From the NCBI RefSeq assembly GCF_000384235.1, contig NZ_KB913033.1:1433164-1497163 (forward strand): 64,000 nt of DNA, read 5' to 3'. The notes beneath the pieces were generated by a model that saw nothing but the letters and a program-made list of their open reading frames with translations, ran no database searches and was not told the origin of the DNA. This DNA is from Hydrogenovibrio halophilus DSM 15072 (GTDB lineage: Bacteria > Pseudomonadota > Gammaproteobacteria > Thiomicrospirales > Thiomicrospiraceae). This document shows, in pieces, positions 44,001-51,166 of this stretch. The translations under genes and the position numbers were made by a program. Numbering within the stretch: position 1 is the stretch's first letter; the number at the start of each line of letters is the position of its first letter.

Positions 44001-45962
44001 ATGTACGAACCGGTTGCACACTCATTGCTCAACGACATTCTCAATCGCATTCGCCCGGAGATTTACAAGGAAGATCTGCGCCATTTCTATACCCGGCTGG
44101 GCGCCAACTTTTATGCGATTCATTCCCTGTTTTACCGGCTGTATGGCCACCGCAAAGACTTTGACGAACAGGCTCAGAAGCTGGTCGAGACCATGGCGAT
44201 GCAATACATCGAGCGGCCGGAACCCTTGCGTGAAAGCGACATTGAGCGTCAGGACAATCACAACTGGTTTTTGCATCAGAAATGGGTGGGCATGGCGCTT
44301 TATGCCCACGGCTTTGCTGATGACCTGAACGGGGTGCGCGAGCATTTGCCCTATCTGGAATCGTTGGGGGTGAACATGCTGCATGTGATGCCGATCATGC
44401 AATGCCCCAAAGGCCACAGTGATGGCGGCTATGCGGTGAGCGACTTTCGGGAGATCGATGAGCGCGTGGGCACGCTCGAAGACCTGGCGCATTTGAGCTA
44501 CGACATGCGTCAGAATGACATGCTGCTGGTGCTGGATGTGGTGCTCAATCACACCTCGGACGAACACGAGTGGGCGCAAAAAGCCAAGGCGGGCGACCCC
44601 GCTTATCAGGATTACTATTACACCTTCAGCAACCGCAATGTGCCCGACATGTTCGAACAGAGTCTGCCCGAGATTTTCCCGGAAAACGCACCGGGCAACT
44701 TCACCTGGGACGACGAGATGAAGCGCTGGGTGATGACGGTGTTCAATGACTACCAATGGGATTTGAATTACGCCAATCCCGCCGTGTTCATTGAAATGCT
44801 GGATGTGATTCTGTATTGGGCCAACAAAGGCGCCGACATTGTGCGTCTGGATGCGGTGGCCTTTCTGTGGAAAAAAATCGGCACCGCCTCGCAAAACGAA
44901 CGCGAAGCGCATTTGATTCTGCAGTTGATGAAAGACTGCTGTCAGGTCACCGCACCGGGCGTGCTCTTTATCGCCGAAGCCATAGTGGCGCCGAGTGAGG
45001 TCGCCAAATATTTCGGCGAAGACGCCGTGATCGCCAAAGAATGCGAAATTGCCTACAACGCCACCTTTATGGCCCTGATGTGGGACGCGGTCGCCACCAA
45101 AAACGCGCGGCTGCTCAATCAGGGCATCAAAAGTCTGCCGTCCAAGCTGGACCGCGCCACCTGGCTCAATTACGTGCGCTGTCACGACGACATCGGCCTG
45201 GGCTTTGATGACAGCGACATCGCTGCCGTGGGTTATGATCCGGCCGGGCACCGCCGCTTTCTGGTGGACTACTTCACCGGTCAGTTTGAGGATTCCCATG
45301 CTCGGGGTTTGCCTTTCGGGCAGAATGCCAAAACCGGCGACACCCGTATTTCCGGCTCATTGGCGAGTCTGGTCGGGCTGCAATTTGCCATGGAGCAACA
45401 GGATGAGCGGGCAATTGACCACGCCATCGCCCAGATTTTGCTGCTGCACGGCTTAACCCTGTCTTACGGCGGCATTCCCTTGCTTTATTATGGCGACGAA
45501 GTGGGCACCATCAATGACGACGCCTACCTGCAGGACCCCTACAAAATGGAAGACAATCGCTGGGTGCATCGCCCGATCATCGATTGGGACAAGCTCGAGC
45601 GCCGCGACCAGGTCGGTACGGTCGAATACCGGATTTTTCACGGCTTGCAGCAACTGATTGCCGTGCGTAAGGACATCGAGGTGTTTGCCGATTTCAACAA
45701 CCGCTCCCTGATCGAAGTCGACAACCCCCACCTGTTTGTGTTCGAACGCTACGACCTCCACCAAAGCCGTCACAGCGTGCTGGTGGTCGCCAACTTCCAT
45801 CCCGAACCGCAACACCTCGACATGAGTCAGGTTGGCCCCCACTGGCAATTGAGCGGCTACCAGCGCATCGAAGACCAGATCAGCGGCCATCAGCCCGATG
45901 TCTTCGGCGACAACCTCATCGTCCCCGGTTTCGGCCAATACTGGTTAACAAGAATCGGCTGA
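44001..45962 (+). CDS. ams: Amylosucrase (GH13)
   Basis: 653 residues, close to characterised amylosucrases. Transfers glucose from sucrose to alpha-1,4-glucan, releasing fructose. N-terminal helical domain, then the GH13 barrel: LDVVLNHTSDEH, the nucleophile Asp in DIVRLDAVAFLWK, the acid/base Glu in FIAEAIV, and YVRCHDDIG. Last gene of sps-spp-fruK-ams, in the same orientation with gaps under 60 bp, so probably one operon that makes sucrose as an osmolyte and interconverts it with glycogen-type reserve. Confidence 0.94.
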   Translation: MYEPVAHSLLNDILNRIRPEIYKEDLRHFYTRLGANFYAIHSLFYRLYGHRKDFDEQAQKLVETMAMQYIERPEPLRESDIERQDNHNWFLHQKWVGMALYAHGFADDLNGVREHLPYLESLGVNMLHVMPIMQCPKGHSDGGYAVSDFREIDERVGTLEDLAHLSYDMRQNDMLLVLDVVLNHTSDEHEWAQKAKAGDPAYQDYYYTFSNRNVPDMFEQSLPEIFPENAPGNFTWDDEMKRWVMTVFNDYQWDLNYANPAVFIEMLDVILYWANKGADIVRLDAVAFLWKKIGTASQNEREAHLILQLMKDCCQVTAPGVLFIAEAIVAPSEVAKYFGEDAVIAKECEIAYNATFMALMWDAVATKNARLLNQGIKSLPSKLDRATWLNYVRCHDDIGLGFDDSDIAAVGYDPAGHRRFLVDYFTGQFEDSHARGLPFGQNAKTGDTRISGSLASLVGLQFAMEQQDERAIDHAIAQILLLHGLTLSYGGIPLLYYGDEVGTINDDAYLQDPYKMEDNRWVHRPIIDWDKLERRDQVGTVEYRIFHGLQQLIAVRKDIEVFADFNNRSLIEVDNPHLFVFERYDLHQSRHSVLVVANFHPEPQHLDMSQVGPHWQLSGYQRIEDQISGHQPDVFGDNLIVPGFGQYWLTRIG

Positions 45963-45990
45963 TCAAACCACCAGGCCTGGTGATTTGATC
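45961..45990. repeat. ACCAGGCCTGGT palindrome after ams
   Basis: Core 45970-45981 with GATCAAA/TTTGATC outer arms; 30 bp with one mismatched pair, overlapping the ams stop codon. Confidence 0.93.
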
Positions 45991-46056
45991 GACTGACTTG
46001 GAAGAAAACTGGTAACACTTAAAGTTATTAACGAGGTGGGTTAATATGTTGGTAAT

Positions 46057-46335
46057 ATGATTATCTCTTATCGATGTTCTGATACCGAAGCTTTGGCAAA
46101 TGGTCAACGGGTTAAACGTTTTGTTCAAATAGAGACTGTGGCTCGCCGAAAATTACGTCAATGACAGATCGCAGCCCAGCTTGAAGATTTGCGTGTACCG
46201 CCCGGGAATCGTTTAAAGAAACTCAAAGGCAGCAGAGAGGGCTATTACAGTATTCGCATAAACGACCAGTTTCGGATTTGTTTTTCTTGGCACGAAAATG
46301 TGGCTCAAGATGTTGAAATTATTGATTATCATTAA
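46057..46335 (+). pseudogene. HigB-like toxin gene with a nonsense mutation
   Basis: A 92-residue HigB frame (MIISYRCSDTEALANGQ...VARRKLRQ, then QIAAQLEDLRVPPGNRLKKLKG, YSIRINDQFRICFSW, EIIDYH) is interrupted by TGA at 46162-46164, codon 36. Both halves stay in one frame and match the family from end to end, so a single substitution killed it. The antitoxin gene downstream is intact, leaving an orphan antitoxin. Confidence 0.85.
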
Positions 46336-46361
46336 AGGCATTCATTCGGGAAGAGGGAAAG

Positions 46362-46694
46362 ATGGAACAAGTATTAACACCAGTCAGCCCAAGAGAAATT
46401 CTTCAGGAAGAATTTTTGACTCCCATGGGCATTTCAAAATATCGTCTGGCAAAAGAAATTCATGTGCCGGCGCAACGGGTTGGTGACATTGTCGCTGGCA
46501 AACGCGCCATCACGGCAGACACGGATTTACGGCTTTGTCGCTTTTTCGGCTTGTCGAAGGGGTATTGGCTACGGGCACAAGTCGAGTACGACGCAGAAAA
46601 AGCCGAAGGGGAGCTTGCCAGCGTGATCGCGGAAATAACACCGATGAGTCAAAACCCAAGATACGCATCGGACGTTCAGCTGAAAGTGGATTAA
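46362..46694 (+). CDS. higA: HigA-family antitoxin, orphaned
   Basis: 110 residues: PVSPREILQEEFLTPMGISKYRLAKEIHVPAQRVGDIVAGKRAITADTDLRLCRFFGLSKGYWLRAQ is the HigA XRE-type DNA-binding domain. AGAGGGAAAG precedes the start. Its toxin partner carries a stop codon. It may persist as a repressor or as protection against a related toxin. Confidence 0.92.
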   Translation: MEQVLTPVSPREILQEEFLTPMGISKYRLAKEIHVPAQRVGDIVAGKRAITADTDLRLCRFFGLSKGYWLRAQVEYDAEKAEGELASVIAEITPMSQNPRYASDVQLKVD

Positions 46695-46803
46695 GGGGGG
46701 CTCGATTTGCCTTTCAGCGTTCTGTGTCTGAACAAAGGGACTTGCGCGTTTTGTGCTTTGATTCATGCTATTGTGATGGCAGAAGATTTTTACACTCGGC
46801 CTG

Positions 46804-46822
46804 ACTCAAAAGACATTTGAGT
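46804..46822. promoter_or_regulatory. Inverted repeat upstream of the ene-reductase gene
   Basis: ACTCAAA-AGACA-TTTGAGT, a perfect 7-bp inverted repeat 32 bp before the start; a plausible operator for a redox or electrophile-responsive repressor, though none is encoded nearby. Confidence 0.4.
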
Positions 46823-46853
46823 GAGCGAATTCACCAACACTTTGGAGTGCTTC

Positions 46854-47963
46854 ATGAAACAGTTACTTTCCCCGATCCAGATAGGGCGCACGGATTTGTC
46901 CAATCGCATTTTCATGGCGCCTTTGACTCGCAGTCGTGCTCAGCCTCAGGGCAATGTGCCGGGGGATTTGAATGTGACCTATTACACTCAGCGCGCCAGT
47001 GCGGGGCTGATTGTGACCGAGGCGACGCCCGTTTCCCAGCAGGGTCAGGGATATGCGTATACGCCCGGCATGTATACCGATGCGCAAGAGGCCGGTTGGA
47101 AAAAAGTGGTCGACAGTGTGCACGCCAAAGGCGGTCACCTGTCATTGCAGTTGTGGCATGTGGGGCGCATTTCCAACACAGAAGTACAAGCCAACGGGGC
47201 TGCGCCGGTTGCGCCTTCCGCCATTCAGGCGGAAAACAGCCAATGCTCGGCGCCGGTGGAAGGTGGCAGCTTGAAAATGGTGCCTTGTGCCATGCCCCGA
47301 GCGCTCAAAATCGATGAAATGCCCGGCATCGTGGCACAGTATCGCCAGGCCGCCATCCGTGGTCTGAATGCGGGGTTTGATTTTTTTGAAGTGCATTCGG
47401 CCAATGGCTATCTGCTGCATCAGTTTTTGGCGACCCACACCAACCAGCGCACGGATGACTATGGCGGAAGCCTGCCAAACCGGGCGCGACTGGTGCTGGA
47501 AGTGCTGGATGCGGTGATTGAGGCGGTGGGCAAGGACAAGGTTGGGGTGCGTTTGTCCCCCAATTTTGTGGCCCACGACATGAGCGATGACGAATCCGAA
47601 GAGATGACGCTGTATCTGGCGCGTGCCTTCAGCGAACGCGGCATTGCTTACCTGCACATTGCCGAACCGGATTGGGCCGGTGGTGACCCTTTGACCGATG
47701 CTTTCCGCTCCGCGTTGCGCGATCAATTTGCTGGCGCTTTGATTTTCTGTGGCAACTACGATGCCGACAAAGCGGAAAAAACGCTGTCCAGCGGCGTTGC
47801 CGATGCGATTGCGTTTGGCCGGGCGTTTATTGCCAACCCGGATCTGGTTGAACGCATCCGGGAAGACGCCGAACTGAACCCGCCCAATCCGGACACTTTT
47901 TATGGCGGCGGCGCAGAAGGCTATACCGATTACCCCTTTCTGGAAACATCGTCGGAAAAGTAA
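46854..47963 (+). CDS. Old yellow enzyme-type NADH:flavin oxidoreductase
   Basis: 369 residues; TTTGGAGTGC precedes the ATG at 46854. FMN-dependent ene-reductase: SNRIFMAPLTRSRA, the active-site segment LQLWHVGRIS, the substrate HxxN motif EVHSANGYLLHQFLATHTNQRTDDYGGS, and FGRAFIANPDL for FMN phosphate. Close to NemA/XenB-like alkene reductases that detoxify electrophiles such as N-ethylmaleimide. Monocistronic. Confidence 0.93.
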   Translation: MKQLLSPIQIGRTDLSNRIFMAPLTRSRAQPQGNVPGDLNVTYYTQRASAGLIVTEATPVSQQGQGYAYTPGMYTDAQEAGWKKVVDSVHAKGGHLSLQLWHVGRISNTEVQANGAAPVAPSAIQAENSQCSAPVEGGSLKMVPCAMPRALKIDEMPGIVAQYRQAAIRGLNAGFDFFEVHSANGYLLHQFLATHTNQRTDDYGGSLPNRARLVLEVLDAVIEAVGKDKVGVRLSPNFVAHDMSDDESEEMTLYLARAFSERGIAYLHIAEPDWAGGDPLTDAFRSALRDQFAGALIFCGNYDADKAEKTLSSGVADAIAFGRAFIANPDLVERIREDAELNPPNPDTFYGGGAEGYTDYPFLETSSEK

Positions 47964-48058
47964 CCCCGTTTTCCGTCATGGCTGACCATTGGGACCGTTT
48001 TTGTTTGCCGATGACGTCGTACAACGACGTCTTTGGCCTCATTAAGGGAAAGTGATCC

Positions 48059-48970
48059 ATGCGTGCTCTTTACTACCCGGACAGTCGCAACACCGAAGGC
48101 CTTCGCTACAAAATCTTTCACATTGTGTTTGGCTGCCAGCAACGTGCTTCCATTGTGTTTGATGTGCTGCTGGTGGTGGCCATTTTGCTCAATGTGGCCA
48201 TTTTGATGGCCAATTCGATCAGCGATCTGCATGCCGATCATGGCCAGACATTTTTTCAGGTGGAATGGTTTTTTACGCTGCTGTTTACGCTTGAATACGG
48301 GGTTCGCCTTTGGGTCGTGCGTGACCCGCTGCGTTACGCCCGCAGTTTCTATGGGGTGATCGATTTACTGGCGATTTTGCCGACCTATCTGGCCCTGTTG
48401 TTTCCGGAAAGTGCGATCCAGTCTCTTGCGATCATTCGAATCCTGCGAATTTTAAGAATTTTCGATGTGCTACACATGCATCGCTATCAGCGCGAAAGCA
48501 GCGTTCTGGTGGACGCCTTTGCCAGCAGCTGGCGCAAAATCCTGGTGTTTCTGATCGGAGTGATCACCATCATCACGATTTTTGGTGCGCTGCTGTTTGT
48601 GATCGAAGGCCCCAAGCACGGTTTTACCAGCATCCCGACCTCCATGTACTGGGCGCTGATCAGTGTGTCGACGGTGGGCTATGGTGACATCACTCCGGTG
48701 ACGCCTTTCGGTCAGTTCATTGCCTCCATTCTGGTGCTGATCGGTTACGGCATCATTGCCGTGCCGACGGGCATTTACTCGGCTCAGGTTATTCAGTCTT
48801 TGCGCAGTCAAAAAGACGGGCGCGCCTGTCAGCAGTGTGGCTTGACCGGGCATGACCCGGACGCCAAATTCTGTCGCCAGTGTGGTCATGATCTGACTCC
48901 CCAGGACAAAGACGTTGAGAACCAAGAAAGCGAGGAAGGCGCGATGGAAAAAGCGCGCCCGTCAGGCTGA
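48059..48970 (+). CDS. Voltage-gated potassium channel with C-terminal zinc ribbon
   Basis: 303 residues. Voltage-sensor-like S1-S4, with S4 arginines in AIIRILRILRIFDV, then a pore helix and the selectivity filter TVGYGD (205-210), and S6. After S6 a soluble tail carries CQQC...FCRQCGHDL (about 258-280), a double-CxxC zinc ribbon, then an acidic tail. Conducts K+ across the inner membrane. The zinc ribbon is an uncommon addition, possibly a sensor or assembly module. Confidence 0.9.
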   Translation: MRALYYPDSRNTEGLRYKIFHIVFGCQQRASIVFDVLLVVAILLNVAILMANSISDLHADHGQTFFQVEWFFTLLFTLEYGVRLWVVRDPLRYARSFYGVIDLLAILPTYLALLFPESAIQSLAIIRILRILRIFDVLHMHRYQRESSVLVDAFASSWRKILVFLIGVITIITIFGALLFVIEGPKHGFTSIPTSMYWALISVSTVGYGDITPVTPFGQFIASILVLIGYGIIAVPTGIYSAQVIQSLRSQKDGRACQQCGLTGHDPDAKFCRQCGHDLTPQDKDVENQESEEGAMEKARPSG

Positions 48971-49023
48971 CTGTTCTGGTTTCAGCAACAATGATTTGCC
49001 ACTTTGCTGCATTTTTTCTCTGA

Positions 49024-49043
49024 TCCATCTTCGTTAAGATGGA
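49024..49043 (+). promoter_or_regulatory. Perfect hairpin before cytochrome b561
   Basis: TCCATCTT-CGTT-AAGATGGA, an 8-bp stem with a tetraloop ending eight bases before the ATG at 49051. It covers an earlier in-frame ATG at 49039 and could act as operator or RNA hairpin. Confidence 0.4.
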
Positions 49044-49050
49044 GTCAAAC

Positions 49051-49656
49051 ATGGCCAAAGTGGTGACGATGTCGATAACCAATCATTCAAATCAATACGG
49101 CTGGCTCACGATTGCCCTGCACTGGGTGATTGCGCTGGGCGTGCTGGGACTGTTCTTTCTGGGGCTGTGGATGGTCACGTTGGATTATTATTCCAACTGG
49201 TATCACCAGGCCCCCTGGATTCATAAATCGGTGGGCATTATCGTGGTGTCGCTGATGGTTTTGCGTTGGTTGTGGCATCGGGTGTCTGCCGTGCCCAGGC
49301 CGATGGACGGACCGGTAAAAGGGGCGTTTGAAAAGCGCTTTGAAAGGATCTCACCAGGCCTGGTCAAAAAGCTGGTGCACGGCTTCCATCAATTGATGTA
49401 CGCGTTGGTTGTGTTGATCGGTTTCAGCGGGTATTTGATTTCCACGGCAGAAGGCAAACCGGTGGACGTGTTTGACTGGTTTCAGGTGCCGGCACTGCCG
49501 TGGCAGTTTGCGCAGCAGGCGAACCTGGCCGGTCTGGCGCATCAATGGCTGGCTTACGCCTTGATCGCTTTGGTGGTTGTGCATGCGGCGGCGGCGTTGA
49601 AACACCACTTTATCGACAGGGATCGCACCTTGCGGCGCATGCTTAAAAGCGAATGA
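49051..49656 (+). CDS. Cytochrome b561-family membrane protein
   Basis: About 201 residues with four TM helices. Heme-binding histidines are visible in ALHWVIALGVLGLF, IHKSVGIIVV, GFHQLMYALVVLIGFSGYLIS and HQWLAYALIALVVVHAAAALKHHF. Probably a quinone-linked electron carrier. The start could be 49039, 49051 or 49069. The following yceI-type gene is its common neighbour. An in-frame palindrome at 49353 encodes SPGLVKK in the loop between helices 2 and 3. Confidence 0.9.
   Translation: MAKVVTMSITNHSNQYGWLTIALHWVIALGVLGLFFLGLWMVTLDYYSNWYHQAPWIHKSVGIIVVSLMVLRWLWHRVSAVPRPMDGPVKGAFEKRFERISPGLVKKLVHGFHQLMYALVVLIGFSGYLISTAEGKPVDVFDWFQVPALPWQFAQQANLAGLAHQWLAYALIALVVVHAAAALKHHFIDRDRTLRRMLKSE
49353..49364. 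repeat. ACCAGGCCTGGT palindrome inside cytochrome b561
   Basis: Exact core, read S-P-G-L-V-K in a loop. Confidence 0.95.
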
Positions 49657-49700
49657 ATCACGCTGTACAAGCCATTAATGGATAACCAAGGAGTTGTATT

Positions 49701-50276
49701 ATGAACGTTCTGAAATCTTTCGCCCTGTTTTTGGGGATGAGTCTGACCGCCACGGTTCAGGCCGAGCCGGTGACTTACAATATTGACACCAAAGGCATGC
49801 ACGCCTCCATCAATTTCAAAATCCAGCATCTGGGCTACAGTTGGCTCACTGGCCGTTTCGATGACTTTGACGGCACCTACACCTACGACAAGGACAAACT
49901 GTCCAACAGTCACGTCAAGGTCGAAATCGATACCGCCAGTGTCAACAGCAACCATGCTGAGCGTGACAAACACTTGCGTGGCGAAGAGTTTCTGAATGTG
50001 TCGGAACATCCCAAAGCGGTGTTTGAAAGCACCTCGATCAGCGGAAACGATCAGGCGATGAAAGTGACCGGCGATTTGACCCTGAATGGCGTGACCCGTT
50101 CGGTGGTGATTGACGCGAAGAAGGTCGGTGAAGGCAAAGATCCCTGGGGCGGTTACCGCAGTGGTTTTGAAGGCACCACCACGCTGAAACTGGCCGATTA
50201 CGACATCACCAAGGACCTAGGTCCGGCGTCCACCCATGTGCAACTGATGCTGCATCTGGAAGGCGTTCGTCAATAG
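49701..50276 (+). CDS. YceI family periplasmic protein
   Basis: 191 residues with a signal peptide (MNVLKSFALFLGMSLTATVQA). YceI beta-barrel lipocalin-like fold: YNIDTKGMHASINFKIQHLGYSWLTGRFDDFDGTYTYD, VEIDTASVNSNHAERDKHLR, LTLNGVTRSVV, PWGGYRSGFEGTTTL. Family members bind polyisoprenoids such as quinones. AAGGAGTTGTATT precedes the start. Next to cytochrome b561 as usual. Confidence 0.93.
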   Translation: MNVLKSFALFLGMSLTATVQAEPVTYNIDTKGMHASINFKIQHLGYSWLTGRFDDFDGTYTYDKDKLSNSHVKVEIDTASVNSNHAERDKHLRGEEFLNVSEHPKAVFESTSISGNDQAMKVTGDLTLNGVTRSVVIDAKKVGEGKDPWGGYRSGFEGTTTLKLADYDITKDLGPASTHVQLMLHLEGVRQ

Positions 50277-50296
50277 AGCGCTGAGCCACTGAAAAC

Positions 50297-50455
50297 AAAC
50301 CCGGCATGGTCGCAGTAGCGTTCACGTAAAGCCTAAACCGTCTCGTCATTCCTGCGAAAGCAGGAATCTTTCAAGAACTTGCGAGCTTATCGGGTCAAGC
50401 CCGATAATGACGGACATTTCAGTGAACCGCGTTGGCCAATGCCGGGTTTTTTATG
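50297..50455 (+). terminator. yceI terminator split by a repeat insertion
   Basis: AAACCCGGCAT (50297-50306) pairs with ATGCCGGGTTTTTT (50439-50452). The two stem arms are separated by about 130 bp of dispersed repeat sequence where a short loop is expected. The right arm still has its T-tract. Confidence 0.6.
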
Positions 50456-50546
50456 TTTTGGCTTCTGTCGCCCTGATCGAAGCCGAAGGACCTCTCAACC
50501 CCGGCAACATTTCAAAAGATGCCTCCGCTTCGGTCGGCATGACGCA
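50341..50546. repeat. Dispersed intergenic repeat cluster between yceI and a TA locus
   Basis: Contains an intact ATTCCTGCGAAAGCAGGAAT unit (50348-50367), a CTGATCGAAGCCGAAGGACC variant (50472-50491) and an inverted CCTCCGCTTCGGTCGG unit (50522-50537). No gene is seen in 50277-50607. Confidence 0.75.
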
Positions 50547-50607
50547 AGCATAGACCCAAACCTCGTAGAAGTGTGAGTAGGTCTGGAACGCGCAAATGTT
50601 TGAATTG

Positions 50608-50892
50608 TCAGAAGGGCTTGGGCTTTTGTTTTTGGTGCATCAGGTCAATGATTTCGATTTGTTTTTTCGTTCTTTGGATGCGGAAGATAACGGAATACGG
50701 AAAACGTTTCATCAAGCAACGGCGGGTGCGCTTTGAAAGCGGAGTCCAGGCTTCGGGTTGTGCTTGAATGCGCTCAAGGGCTTTGGTGAATTCTTGCAAG
50801 AAGTCATAGCCTAAGCCGGGTTGCTCGTTGTTGTAATGGTGTTTCGCCTCAAGCAACGTTACTCGTGCATTTTCGGCAATAACGGTTTTCAC
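50608..50892 (-). CDS. RelE/ParE-family toxin
   Basis: 94 residues: ARVTLLEAKHHYNNEQPGLGYDFLQEFTKALERIQAQPEAW followed by RRCLMKRFPYSVIFRIQ and EIIDLMHQKQKP, the ParE/RelE layout with the usual R-F-P-Y-x-V core. The antitoxin gene overlaps its start by four bases. By family it inhibits gyrase or cleaves mRNA; which is not decidable. Intact. Confidence 0.88.
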   Translation of the reverse strand: MKTVIAENARVTLLEAKHHYNNEQPGLGYDFLQEFTKALERIQAQPEAWTPLSKRTRRCLMKRFPYSVIFRIQRTKKQIEIIDLMHQKQKPKPF

Positions 50893-51107
50893 TGATTGAG
50901 CTCACTCAAAACGCTTTCAACAGTATGCATGGGCATTTTGTTTTGATCAATCCGGTCACAGATTTGTTCGGCATGGTGCGCCCATTGTTGTTCGTGTTCG
51001 GTTTGATCAAGGTTGGCATGAAAGCTGTCAAAAAGCAGTTCCATCAGTTTGACTTTGTCCAGCGGTGAAAGCTGTAAAGCTTCTTTGAATAGGGTTTCTG
51101 ATTGCAT
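50889..51107 (-). CDS. Addiction-module antitoxin (TIGR02574-like)
   Basis: 72 residues: MQSETLFKEALQLSPLDKVKLMELLFDSF is the short helical domain of the putative addiction-module component family, and the rest (EHEQQWAHHAEQICDRIDQNKMPMHTVESVLSEL) is the toxin-binding part. First gene of a minus-strand pair with the RelE/ParE toxin. TTGACCTCA-type sequence but no strong ribosome-binding site is visible upstream. Confidence 0.85.
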   Translation of the reverse strand: MQSETLFKEALQLSPLDKVKLMELLFDSFHANLDQTEHEQQWAHHAEQICDRIDQNKMPMHTVESVLSELNQ

Positions 51108-51166
51108 ATTGACCTCAGCTTTTTTGCCATGATCGTTTGATTATAAACAATTATTTGACTACTTTC

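Noticed and set aside
45916-46128. Minus-strand frame at the end of ams
   Set aside because: It crosses the palindrome and the higB-like pseudogene start with no family match.
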